DNA of 64,000 bases from an uncultured Lachnospiraceae bacterium (GTDB taxonomy: Bacteria > Bacillota > Clostridia > Lachnospirales > Lachnospiraceae): positions 3,114 through 67,113 of the forward strand of contig CAJUFE010000022.1 of NCBI GenBank assembly GCA_910585635.1, in the 5' to 3' direction. The first letter of the stretch is position 1, and every line of letters starts with the position of its first letter. Positions 49,347 to 57,597 of this stretch are shown here, piece by piece. The notes under the pieces were generated by a model, which ran no database searches, was not told where the DNA came from, and was given only the letters and a program-made list of their open reading frames with translations. Both the position numbers and the translations under genes were made by a program.

Positions 49347-50435
49347 TTACGGCGTAGCCGGATACTGGCTGGGGTCGAACCCATGGGAGTTCCCATGGGT
49401 GTTGGAATACGCTAAGAGCTGTGCCGTGGTCAGCAGGCAGAAGTCGCCTCCCAGCCGCCTGGGCGTGGTGTCAAAGTGGAGCCATTCCCCATCCACATAG
49501 ACCAGGTTCCACCAGTGATCGTTATCCGTGGCACGGATCACCTCCACCGAAGGGATGCCCGCTCTGGACAGCAGCGCCAGGGAAGTGGCATAGTAAGTAT
49601 AGCAATGGCCCCGCCTCCGTCTGAAGCCCTCATAGGCCGCCGTGGGCCAGTCTCCGATCGAGCCTGTACCCCCACTGTAGGTCATATGTCCCCGCACCCA
49701 CCGATAGATGGCGGCAGCTTTCTGATGGTCGTTCATGCCTGGCGTGAGGATCCCGGCCAGGATCTGGTCCGCCATGGCATCCACCGTCTTGTGCATCTCT
49801 GTCTTCTCATCCTCCGGCGGGATGACCACCGGCGCTTTCACGGTCTGGGAGGCCGCGCCGGAACCGTCGAAGCTGTAGTTCACCCCGTCGATCATCCTGG
49901 TGGTATCGTGGAGCATCTTTCCGGAAGCGTCCATCCAATAGCGGACCCCGTTCTCCTCAAACCAGCCGGTCAGCATGTAGCCGTCCCCGTCAAAACGGTA
50001 CCATTCTCCCTTTATCTTCTGCCAGCAGGACTCCGGCCAGGACCTCCGGTTGTTCTGATACCACCAGCGATCCCCCTCCTGGACCCAGCCCACATAATTT
50101 CTCCGCTGCGTGCAGTAGCCGTTCTTGTCGATCTGGTAGATCGCACCGTCCAGCTTGCAGGTCCTGTCCGCCAGCATCTTTCCGTTATCTCCCAGCCAGA
50201 AGCGTCTCCCATGGTCATCCCGATACCAGCCGGTCTGCATATAGCCATCCACGTCAAAATGATACCAGCTGCCATCGATCTCCATCCATGTGCCTGCCGG
50301 ATAGCTCCTATCCTCCAGCTCGTACCAGTATCCCCTCTCATCCTGCTCCCAGCCAGCGCCATAAGCCAGCGCCGGGACCCCGGCTAATAGGGCGGCGGTG
50401 GTCAAGATCGCGGCCGCTTTTACTTTTTTCTTCAT
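49347..50435 (-). CDS. Cell-wall-binding transglutaminase-like cysteine protease
   Basis: 362 residues with a signal peptide (MKKKVKAAAILTTAALLAG, cut after AYG). Residues about 28-200 are at least six choline/cell-wall-binding-type repeats (GTWMEIDGSWYHFDVDGYM, TGWYRDDHGRRFWLGDNGKM and so on, with the W-Y/F-F-G-M pattern). The C-terminal transglutaminase core has Cys in RRRGHCYTYYATSLALLSR, His in ATDNDHWWNLVYVDGEW and Asp in HFDTTPRR. Such proteins are surface proteases or cross-linkers. The arrangement of repeats before the catalytic domain is common in Lachnospiraceae. It begins the stretch upstream of the dlt-like cluster. Confidence 0.92.
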   Translation of the reverse strand: MKKKVKAAAILTTAALLAGVPALAYGAGWEQDERGYWYELEDRSYPAGTWMEIDGSWYHFDVDGYMQTGWYRDDHGRRFWLGDNGKMLADRTCKLDGAIYQIDKNGYCTQRRNYVGWVQEGDRWWYQNNRRSWPESCWQKIKGEWYRFDGDGYMLTGWFEENGVRYWMDASGKMLHDTTRMIDGVNYSFDGSGAASQTVKAPVVIPPEDEKTEMHKTVDAMADQILAGILTPGMNDHQKAAAIYRWVRGHMTYSGGTGSIGDWPTAAYEGFRRRRGHCYTYYATSLALLSRAGIPSVEVIRATDNDHWWNLVYVDGEWLHFDTTPRRLGGDFCLLTTAQLLAYSNTHGNSHGFDPSQYPATP

Positions 50436-50571
50436 CTCTTCCTATCCTTCCATCTGATTTAAGATCTGCCGATCATAGACGCATGATCCGACATATTGTC
50501 CTATCATAACATATTTTTACAAAAAAGACAATCTTTCTCGCGGAAAAGATCGGATGGGGCCAACTATGCAG

Positions 50572-50595
50572 AAAAGCTCTCCGAAGAGAGCTTTT
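50572..50595 (-). terminator. Terminator of the mgtC-type gene
   Basis: AAAAGCTCTC and GAGAGCTTTT form a 10-bp stem; on the minus strand the loop is TTCG, a very stable tetraloop, and the 3' arm ends in TTTT. Confidence 0.75.
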
Positions 50596-50616
50596 AGCCA
50601 CCTTTTTCTATGTAGC

Positions 50617-51294
50617 TCAGACCTCCTCCACATACCGGAGATCTTTCATCTTCCTTATCCGCTCCATGATCTCTCCATGATCCCTCCGCTTTCCTAAGTC
50701 CAGCTCGATCACGGCTCCGATGTCCTTCTGGTACCATTGGTTCTTTGATCTTCTGGTCAGGTTCAGCACCTTGATCTTGTCTTCTTGAAAGCGGTCCACC
50801 AGCTGGAGCATGAACTCCTCTGTGACCCCTTCCACATAAATGGACATATAGCGGGAACTGGCAGAGATCTTCCGATCTAATCTCCAATAGAGGTTGGAAG
50901 AGAGCATGACCGCCGCCACACCGGCCAGGCCGCCCAGATAAAAGCCGCATCCGATCGCGATCCCGATCGCGGCGGTGACCCAGAGGGCCGCGGCGGTGGT
51001 CAGGCCCTTCACCTGGTTGTGGCTGGTCATCATGATCGTCCCGGCGCCCAGGAATCCGATCCCGCTGATCACCTGGGACGCCATCCTGGTCACATCGCCG
51101 GTCCCCACAGCCAGATGGGCCAGGATATATTCATTGGTCAGCATTGCCAGGGCCGCGCCCATACAGACCAGCGAAAAGGTACGGCTCCCGGCCGCCTGGC
51201 CCTTCATCCCCCGCTCGATCCCGATCAGCCCGCCGCAGACCGAAGCCAGGAGCAGACGGACGACCGCCGCCCCTTCAAACCCTAAATGTCCCAT
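50617..51294 (-). CDS. MgtC/SapB family membrane protein
   Basis: 225 residues from ATG 51294 (GGGGGTGG upstream; the frame opens at 51369). The N-terminal membrane domain has RLLLASVCGGLIGIERGMKG, GSRTFSLVCMGAALAMLT, ISGIGFLGAGTIM and GLTTAAALWVTAAIGIAIG, all classic MgtC/SapB positions. A C-terminal cytosolic ACT-like domain follows (SIYVEGVTEEFMLQLV, ALIELD-type strand, IRKMKDLRYVEEV). MgtC proteins regulate the F-type ATPase or Mg2+/acid adaptation in pathogens; in gut clostridia the role is unknown. It has its own terminator. Confidence 0.92.
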   Translation of the reverse strand: MGHLGFEGAAVVRLLLASVCGGLIGIERGMKGQAAGSRTFSLVCMGAALAMLTNEYILAHLAVGTGDVTRMASQVISGIGFLGAGTIMMTSHNQVKGLTTAAALWVTAAIGIAIGCGFYLGGLAGVAAVMLSSNLYWRLDRKISASSRYMSIYVEGVTEEFMLQLVDRFQEDKIKVLNLTRRSKNQWYQKDIGAVIELDLGKRRDHGEIMERIRKMKDLRYVEEV

Positions 51295-51418
51295 AACATC
51301 CACCCCCTGCACCGTGAGACCGCCGCACATCCTTTTTACTGGACGACCGTATCCGGCGTATCTGGCCACCTCACCATTTTGTCTTTTGGTCCCATCTGAT
51401 CAGCCCGTCTTTCTCGAC

Positions 51419-51539
51419 CATCTCATCGGACTGTCGCAGAGATCCGCCCCTTTTTCGGCCATCTCATCGGGCTGTCGCAGAGATCCGCCCCTTTTTCGGC
51501 CATCTCATCGGGCCGTCTCAGAGATCCGCCCCTCCTGGT
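51419..51539. repeat. 41-bp tandem repeat running through the capA stop codon
   Basis: Units start at 51419, 51460 and 51501. Each begins CATCTCATCGG and contains GTCGCAGAGATCCGCCCC, then TTTTTCGGC in the first two. The third copy contains the capA-type stop codon (51505-51507) and encodes the last residues of that protein. Confidence 0.92.
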
Positions 51540-52887
51540 CGATCTGTGCATTGACCGAGATGCTCTCCAGATAGCGGAACACCCGCTGCTGACCCGCCGG
51601 ATCGGTCACCTGCGTAGTGCGGCAGCCTTGCTGGAGACAAGGTACAAAGCGCAGCGCCCGGATCCCTTCCGGCGAGACATCCACCTCCACCAGCCCGGTA
51701 TCCAAGGTCCTGCTGTTGAACCAGTAATTCCCCAGACTGTAGAAGATCGGCACACCTTTATAGAACTCGATCCCCTGGAGACAATGGGGATGGTCCCCGA
51801 TCACCAGGTCCGCGCCCGCGTCGATGAACTGATAGCCCAGCTGGCGCTGGTCCGCCTCAAAGCGGTCCACTCCCTCCGTCCCCCAATGCACATAGACCAC
51901 CACAAAGTCGCTGGTCTCCTCCGCCTTTTGGATCACCTCCAGAAAGATCGTGGGGTCATAGGTCCGCAGCACGCCCGGGGAGGCCTCCGTGGCCTCCTTA
52001 GTATACACATAGGAGCGCTCGATCTGTGTGGCGCTGACATAGGCGATCCGCATATCCTCTGTCTGGAAATAGACGATCCTTTTTGCCTCCTCCAGGTCCT
52101 TTCCAGCCCCCACCTGGGGGATCTGATAGCGTTCCAGGGTATCCAGGGTGTCTAAAAGCGCTGTCTCCCCATAGTCGTACACATGATTATTGGCCAAGGA
52201 TACGATATCCACCGATAAACGCTCCAGCTGGGCGGCCATCTCCGGCTTTGCCCGGAAGGTAAAGGTCTTCCCGGCAAGGGGCTGCCCCCGGTCGCTGTAG
52301 GCAAATTCATTGTTGATCATCATGATATCCGCGCGGTCCATGCGGGCGATCAGATCCCCGTCGATGCATCGGGTGATATCATCCCCGCTGCTGTGGTAAT
52401 GGGACATATTGGCATATCCCTCCGCAAAGCTGATATCCCCGGCAAAGGAAAGGGTCACCTGGCCCGGCGTGCGCACCTCTTTCTCAAAGACCTGACCAGG
52501 CAGCTGGGCCAGATCCACCTCCCGGGTGGGCTGATCCGTATCCCGGGCAGACCGATCTGTAAGGAAGGGGGCATTTGAGTCCCGCTCCACGATCTCCCAG
52601 ACCGGTGCTCCCAGATCTCCTGCTCCTGCCCCTGTCTCCTGAGCTTCCCGGGACTCCAAGGGCGTCTCCTCCTGCCCTGTCAAGCCTGCCTGGCCTTCAC
52701 TCTCCTGCTCACCCGGGACGGTCCGGTACCCATCTCCCGGCATATCCGGCACAGCTGTCTCCTCCTGCTCAGTCATCCCGGCCCCCATGCCATCCAAGCT
52801 CCGCCCGGCATCCCTGTCCAGCCTCTGGCATGCACACAGTCCCGTCAGCAACAGTATGACAGACAGCCGATACACCCTCCTACACAT
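51505..52887 (-). CDS. CapA family lipoprotein (poly-gamma-glutamate capsule-type phosphoesterase fold)
   Basis: 460 residues. Lipoprotein signal MCRRVYRLSVILLLTGLCAC with Cys20. A 115-residue acidic, E/G/T-rich linker follows, then the CapA metallophosphoesterase-like domain: SFAGDISFAEG, MMINNEFAYSDRG, SLANNHVYDYGETAL, VVVYVHWGTEGVDRFEADQRQLGYQFIDAG in parts, VIGDHPHCLQGIE and YSLGNYWFN. Relatives act in capsule export or wall polymer modification. The last seven codons (RISETAR and stop) fall inside a tandem repeat, so the C-terminus may vary among strains. RBS is GAGGAG. Confidence 0.92.
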   Translation of the reverse strand: MCRRVYRLSVILLLTGLCACQRLDRDAGRSLDGMGAGMTEQEETAVPDMPGDGYRTVPGEQESEGQAGLTGQEETPLESREAQETGAGAGDLGAPVWEIVERDSNAPFLTDRSARDTDQPTREVDLAQLPGQVFEKEVRTPGQVTLSFAGDISFAEGYANMSHYHSSGDDITRCIDGDLIARMDRADIMMINNEFAYSDRGQPLAGKTFTFRAKPEMAAQLERLSVDIVSLANNHVYDYGETALLDTLDTLERYQIPQVGAGKDLEEAKRIVYFQTEDMRIAYVSATQIERSYVYTKEATEASPGVLRTYDPTIFLEVIQKAEETSDFVVVYVHWGTEGVDRFEADQRQLGYQFIDAGADLVIGDHPHCLQGIEFYKGVPIFYSLGNYWFNSRTLDTGLVEVDVSPEGIRALRFVPCLQQGCRTTQVTDPAGQQRVFRYLESISVNAQIDQEGRISETAR

Positions 52888-53004
52888 CCCATCTCCTCCT
52901 CGACCGAGCCATCCTTCTGTCCGCCACCGGCCAGCCGCTTTCGCATAGGCCCCGGCATCGCCCCTGGTATAGGTCTTGACATCAGTCTTGGTACAGCTCC
53001 AGCC

Positions 53005-54129
53005 CTAAAATACCTTCGCACAGTCAGCCAGCCGCTGGATGACCGGGATCTGCTGGGGACATGCGCTCTCGCATTGGCCGCAGGCGATACAATCCGCCGC
53101 CACCGCGCCTGCAGCAGCCAGCTTCTGGTAGGCGGCCCTGCCCTCTTCGATCTGCCCCCAGAGGAGCTGCTTATTTCTCGCCGCGAAGATCTCCGGGATC
53201 GGGATCTGCTTCGGGCAGCCTGCCGTACAGTAATGACACTCTGTACAGGGGATCTGGTCGATCCGGCCAAGGGCCTCCTGTGCCTTGCGGATGACGGCTT
53301 GCTCCTCCTCATCCAGCGGCCGGAAATCCTTCATATAGGAAAGGTTATCCTTCATCTGCGCCGTATCGGACATACCGGAGAGCACCGTGATGATCCCCTC
53401 CAGTGAAGCCGCGTACCGGATCGCCCAGGAGGCAGCGGAAACCTCGGGGTCTGCTTCCTTTAAGACCGCCAGCACCTCCTTCGGCGGCACCGCCAAACGG
53501 CCTCCCTTCACCGGCTCCATGACGATGACCGACTTCCCGTGCTTTCTCGCCACCTCATAACAGGCCCGGGATGCCACCGCCGGGTCCTCCCAGTCCGCAT
53601 AGTTGATCTGCAGTTGCACGAACTCCGCATCCGGATGGTCGGTCAAGAGCTCGTCCAAGATCGCCGGCGTGGCATGGAAAGAAAATCCCCAGTGCCGGAT
53701 CAGCCCCTTCTCCTTCTGCTCTTTCACAAAATCCCACAGCCCATACTCCTCATATTTTTTATAGTGCTCCTTCTGCAATGCATGGAGCAGATAATAGTCG
53801 AAATAGCCCGCGCCCGTGCGCTCCAAACTGGTATAGAACTGCTGCTTCGCACTCTCCGCGTCATGAGCACCCGACCAGGCGCACATCTTCGTGGCCAAGG
53901 TAAAACGCTCCCTGGGATAACGGTCCACCAGCGCGGCCTTAGCCGCCTTTTCCGACTCGCCGCCATCATAGACATAGGCGGTATCAAAATACGTCAACCC
54001 CGCATCCATGAACAGATCCACCATCTCTTTAGTCTGCTCGATATCGATCTTTCCCGATGAAAGCTTGGGCAGGCGCATCAGGCCAAAACCCAGCTTGGGG
54101 ACATCCGCCCCAAAATATCTCTCTGCCAT
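53005..54129 (-). CDS. Aldo/keto reductase with C-terminal 4Fe-4S domain
   Basis: 374 residues from the second of two ATGs (54129), since AGGAGG touches the first (54135) but is seven bases from the second. The barrel shows LGFGLMRLP, YFDTAYVYDGGESE (Asp and Tyr of the tetrad), LATKM (Lys) and YLLHALQ (His), then GIITVLSGMS. The C-terminus has two ferredoxin-type clusters: CTECHYCTAGCPKQIPIPE and CIACGQCESACPQQIPV. This common anaerobe family is of unknown substrate; electrons may pass through the clusters. It appears monocistronic. Confidence 0.93.
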   Translation of the reverse strand: MAERYFGADVPKLGFGLMRLPKLSSGKIDIEQTKEMVDLFMDAGLTYFDTAYVYDGGESEKAAKAALVDRYPRERFTLATKMCAWSGAHDAESAKQQFYTSLERTGAGYFDYYLLHALQKEHYKKYEEYGLWDFVKEQKEKGLIRHWGFSFHATPAILDELLTDHPDAEFVQLQINYADWEDPAVASRACYEVARKHGKSVIVMEPVKGGRLAVPPKEVLAVLKEADPEVSAASWAIRYAASLEGIITVLSGMSDTAQMKDNLSYMKDFRPLDEEEQAVIRKAQEALGRIDQIPCTECHYCTAGCPKQIPIPEIFAARNKQLLWGQIEEGRAAYQKLAAAGAVAADCIACGQCESACPQQIPVIQRLADCAKVF

Positions 54130-54239
54130 ATCCATCCCTCCTGACCGCCTCTCGCGGTCCTTCCTAATTTAATATCTGCCTCCTGCCGCACCGGACCGAT
54201 CCGCCACCTGCGGCGATCCTCTCCGTATCTTGGCTATAC

Positions 54240-55412
54240 TCACCCGGCCTTTTTCATACCCGCCCTTTTCTCGGGATCCTTCTCCTTATTGGCCTTCAGC
54301 CACTTCTTATAGCCCTTCCGCTCTTTTTTCGAAAAGCTGAGCGCATCCATCGCCTCCGGCAATGACATCCCCGTATTTTTCACCAGACTCTGCAGAGAAC
54401 GGTAGCGCCCCTCTATCAAGCCCTGTCCCATACCCTTCTCCATACCTTTCTCCATCCCCTTCTCCATTCCCTTCTCCATTCCCTTCTCCATCCCCTCCTC
54501 CATACCTTTCTCCATACCCTTCTTTACACCTTGCTTTATCCCCATCTCTATACCTTGCTCCATACCCTTTTCTATACCTTGTTTTATCCCCTCCTGGACA
54601 CCCATCTCTACAAATGTATCCACTACACTGCACATGATGACCTCTCCTTTCCGGGATCTCTCGACGATCTTAGCCTTGCACGTCTCATACCGCGCATCGC
54701 CCGTGAAGGTCCGAAAGAACTCCATCAGCTCCGCCACATGATCCCATTTTTTAGTATTATACTTCATCTCCCTCTCCTTTCCAAGCCTTTTGGCTCGGAA
54801 AAGTGAGGCGACCACCTGGAAGTCGCTCTTGAACTTCGCGATCGTCTCCTCTGGCAGGAAGGCCACTTCCACCAGATGGATCCTGTAGTCCGGCACCTCC
54901 GCCCGCAAGTCCTCCGGGATATCCATCATCTCATGAAGGGTCACCGGCCCGTCCCAGGGCTTTGTCCCGAAATACAGGACGAGGGTGATCGCGGGCCAGA
55001 TATGCTGCCCCGGATGGAGCTCCGCCGCATAGTCCGCCTCCCGGCCCTCCTCCTTATTTTTCGCTTTCAGGTGCTCCACCATCCGCCCGTAGGCGGCATA
55101 GTCGTACCCCATACACCGCACCGGCATGACAAAACTCACCTTCGACTGGTTCTCCAACCCCCATACCGCAAAGGTGGCCCCGTTCCTCACGTCCTCCTTG
55201 CAGACATCCCGGGTCCTTTCCCTCCAGTCCCCTTCCGCCGCTTTATAATGGCTCACCGCCGGCCCGTCCACCAGATCCTCCGGCCGTACCTCCTCCCTGC
55301 CGTCATAGACAAGGACATTGATGATATCCGCAAAAACGTCGTTGTAGTCCTCCAGCAGCTTCTCAACCCTGTCTGGACGACTCTTTACTCCTCTCCTTTT
55401 TCTGTTCCCCAT
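54240..55412 (-). CDS. Rpn family PD-(D/E)XK nuclease with KGMEKGME-type repeats
   Basis: 390 residues from the ATG at 55412; an earlier ATG at 55439 is possible, neither with a strong RBS, and homologues usually start MGxxKKRGxKxxPDRVEK-like, as here. Rpn-type core: LLEDYNDVFADIINVLVYDG, ITLVLYFGTKPWDGP and YRIHLVEVAFLPEE. About residues 275-340 are GMEKGMEKGMEKG-type four-residue repeats, forming a long helix or coil that is typical of these proteins. They are endonucleases linked to recombination, often called transposases, without insertion sequence ends. Composition is near that of the neighbours, unlike the Rpn gene at 19.6 kb. Confidence 0.8.
   Translation of the reverse strand: MGNRKRRGVKSRPDRVEKLLEDYNDVFADIINVLVYDGREEVRPEDLVDGPAVSHYKAAEGDWRERTRDVCKEDVRNGATFAVWGLENQSKVSFVMPVRCMGYDYAAYGRMVEHLKAKNKEEGREADYAAELHPGQHIWPAITLVLYFGTKPWDGPVTLHEMMDIPEDLRAEVPDYRIHLVEVAFLPEETIAKFKSDFQVVASLFRAKRLGKEREMKYNTKKWDHVAELMEFFRTFTGDARYETCKAKIVERSRKGEVIMCSVVDTFVEMGVQEGIKQGIEKGMEQGIEMGIKQGVKKGMEKGMEEGMEKGMEKGMEKGMEKGMEKGMGQGLIEGRYRSLQSLVKNTGMSLPEAMDALSFSKKERKGYKKWLKANKEKDPEKRAGMKKAG
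54430..54545. repeat. 12-bp coding repeat of the Rpn-type gene
   Basis: Tandem 12-base units (CCCTTCTCCATx) encode the KGME repeats. Several neighbouring units are identical, which makes slippage and length variation likely. Confidence 0.85.
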
Positions 55413-55635
55413 CGCAACTAGACCGCCTTCTCTTTTCATGATAAAGAAGCCTATCCATGATAGGCTCTCTCCCGAACGCCCAGATGCCATGCTGCTATAC
55501 TCTCCATAGAAGAACATAGCATGGATGGGAAAAATTTGCAATATATTTTGCAGATCTTGTAAGATTTTTCAAGATATTTCCTTTTATGTCATGATGACAG
55601 GCGGAATGTCCCAGACAATTTTTCTGCACACAGAC

Positions 55636-55673
55636 AAAAAAATGCCGGCATCAGGATCGAACCTGTGCCAGCA
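55636..55673 (-). terminator. Rho-independent terminator of the 602-residue membrane-anchored gene
   Basis: On the minus strand GCTGGCA-CAGG pairs with CCTG-A-TGCCGGC, loop TTCGAT, followed by seven Ts. The GGTTCGATCC stretch mimics a tRNA T-arm but the rest of a tRNA is absent. Confidence 0.8.
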
Positions 55674-55703
55674 CATCTCCATGCCGCTGAACGCCGCCAA
55701 AGC

Positions 55704-57512
55704 TTAGTCTCTGCATTCCAGCATCCCATACTCCACCAGCTTATCATAATTTTTGTAATACAGGTAATAGCCGCCGATATTATGCTGCACATCATCGATG
55801 CGGACCCGGAAGCCGTCGTGGCGGACCATAAAGGTATCTACGATCCGCTGGGGATCGGCCATGTACATGGCATACTCGGGGTAGAAATAGCCGTTCAGCA
55901 TACGGTCGGCACGGGCGTAGATGGTCTTGAGAAAGGCCTCCTGGTCAAACCCTTTCACATCCGCACCGGACTGGACAAGGCGGTCGTACAGCTCAAACGT
56001 GGCCATCAGAAGCTCCAGGTAGGTATGATACGTCGTATCACGGGCATAGATCTCCGCCTGGTTCCGCTGCACATTATCCAGGGCAAAGACATAATAGTCC
56101 GGCCGGTCTGTAACGTATCTTGTGATCTCCGCCATGGAATAGGCTACCCAGTGATCTTTATACTGGGTATAGTCTGCCCGGATAAAATGCTCCACCGCAC
56201 TCTCAGCCGCATCCAGCCACTTCTGTTCACCGGTCAAACCGTACAGCCTGCACAAGGCAAAGGTGGCTTCCCCGTCATAGTATACCGTGCGCATCTCCTC
56301 CTTGAGGGAGAAGTCGCCGTTCAGCACATGCTGATACACACCACTCTCCTGATCCAGCATCGTCAAGATCCCGTTCCCCAGCTTCCGGCAGACCTCCCTA
56401 TGCACATCTGTCTGGAACAGATCCATATATTCTGTCAGGGCCACCACGGCCACACCGCAGCCTCCCAGCTTGATCTCGTCATCCTTCTCCTCATACAGAT
56501 AAGCTGTGTCCTCGTCCTTATAGACGATCTGGCTGAGCAGGTATCCGACCGTCTGATCGATGTGCTCCGCCAGCTCCTGGCTGGGCGCGATACGATACCG
56601 GCATAACAGGGACCAGATCGTGCTGGCATGACGGACAATGTTGTAATTTTCGATCTCATTGTCAAAGCGTGGGTACAAGCCATAGATAAATGTCCCATCC
56701 TCCTTGATCTGACGTTCCAGAAAAGCAGACGCCTTCAAGATCAGCCCTTCCACATAGTCCCCATCGATGATCTCCGGCCTGCGGCGTCCATAGTCCAGAC
56801 CGCTGGCGGAAAGGGCATAGACTCCATCATCCCCATCACACAGCCAGCCCATGCACTGGAAAAGCGTATAGGACCCAGGCAAAGCCTCCAGCGTGCGCTC
56901 TCCCGCCTCTTTTAGATATCGGTCCAGTGCGTCCAGATCCACGCCGCCGTTCTCATAGTCATAGATCTTCGCCCCATTCAATTCTGCTTCCAGCAAGGCG
57001 GTCCCATAGTCCAGGTCAAAGGCGACTCCATAACGGAAAAACTCCTGGCAGGAAGCCTTGAGCGCGCCGGAAAGCTCCTTGGCAGAGATCTCCTCCGACA
57101 GATACACCAGATCTGCTTTGACCCAGACCGGCTCTAAGCCGCTCCTCATGATCTGCTTTCCCGCCTCTTTCACCGCCCCGTCCCAGGCCTCCTCTACTGT
57201 ACTGCCTCTCTGGTGGTATACATCTGCCCTCTGCGTGTTGTCACAGACCGAAAGAAACACCACATATCCCGCTGTCCCGGCCGGATCGACCCCCAGTTCC
57301 AGGCGGGTCCCCTCTGCCAGCGCCTCTGCCCGGAGCAGAGCCGCCTTCTCCTCAAAAACGGACAGGCTGCGTTTACGGCCAGGCAAGATCGCCGCCGCTG
57401 AAACACCGGCCGCCAGGGCCGCCACGGCAAGGAGCGATGCCGCCCAAGGCAAGATCTTCCTCCTCTTTTGCCCCACAGCCGGATCGGTCTTTCCCTTTTT
57501 TCTCTTCTCCAT
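55704..57512 (-). CDS. Membrane-anchored protein with a probable alpha/alpha-barrel domain
   Basis: 602 residues from ATG 57512 with AAAGGAG seven bases upstream (frame opens at 57560). One N-terminal membrane segment (ILPWAASLLAVAALAAGVSA) with a basic cytoplasmic start, so the bulk is outside. A first region (50-250) is alpha/beta. The C-terminal 350 residues show repeating helical pairs: RHASTIWSLLCRYRIAPSQEL, GGCGVAVVALTEYMD, YDGEATFALCRLYGLTGEQKW, FALDNVQRNQAEIYAR and GGYYLYYKNYD. That periodicity suits an (alpha/alpha) toroid such as glycoside hydrolase or epimerase relatives. I cannot name the family. It lies 85 bases downstream of the adhesin gene, beyond a strong hairpin. Confidence 0.78.
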   Translation of the reverse strand: MEKRKKGKTDPAVGQKRRKILPWAASLLAVAALAAGVSAAAILPGRKRSLSVFEEKAALLRAEALAEGTRLELGVDPAGTAGYVVFLSVCDNTQRADVYHQRGSTVEEAWDGAVKEAGKQIMRSGLEPVWVKADLVYLSEEISAKELSGALKASCQEFFRYGVAFDLDYGTALLEAELNGAKIYDYENGGVDLDALDRYLKEAGERTLEALPGSYTLFQCMGWLCDGDDGVYALSASGLDYGRRRPEIIDGDYVEGLILKASAFLERQIKEDGTFIYGLYPRFDNEIENYNIVRHASTIWSLLCRYRIAPSQELAEHIDQTVGYLLSQIVYKDEDTAYLYEEKDDEIKLGGCGVAVVALTEYMDLFQTDVHREVCRKLGNGILTMLDQESGVYQHVLNGDFSLKEEMRTVYYDGEATFALCRLYGLTGEQKWLDAAESAVEHFIRADYTQYKDHWVAYSMAEITRYVTDRPDYYVFALDNVQRNQAEIYARDTTYHTYLELLMATFELYDRLVQSGADVKGFDQEAFLKTIYARADRMLNGYFYPEYAMYMADPQRIVDTFMVRHDGFRVRIDDVQHNIGGYYLYYKNYDKLVEYGMLECRD

Positions 57513-57545
57513 CTCCAGGCTCCTTTTACCTCTCCAGGGAGATAA

Positions 57546-57574
57546 CGGGCCGGGGCTCATACAGCCCCGGCCCG
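57546..57574 (-). terminator. GC-rich hairpin 3' of the adhesin gene
   Basis: CGGGCCGGGGCT (57546-57557) and AGCCCCGGCCCG (57563-57574): perfect 12-bp stem with five-base loop. The T-tract is weak, so it may attenuate and not fully stop transcription into the next gene. Confidence 0.6.
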
Positions 57575-57597
57575 CCTCCTATTTCATCCTTGCTCGT

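Noticed and set aside
55641..55674. tRNA-like GGTTCGATCC next to GCCGGCA and a T-run
   Set aside because: Only the T-arm-like piece exists; no anticodon arm, D arm or matching acceptor strand. It is the hairpin of a terminator.
57546..57574. Part of the 602-residue gene's coding sequence (start at 57560)
   Set aside because: That start lies inside a terminator-type hairpin; ATG 57512 has AAAGGAG and begins with a normal basic anchor sequence.
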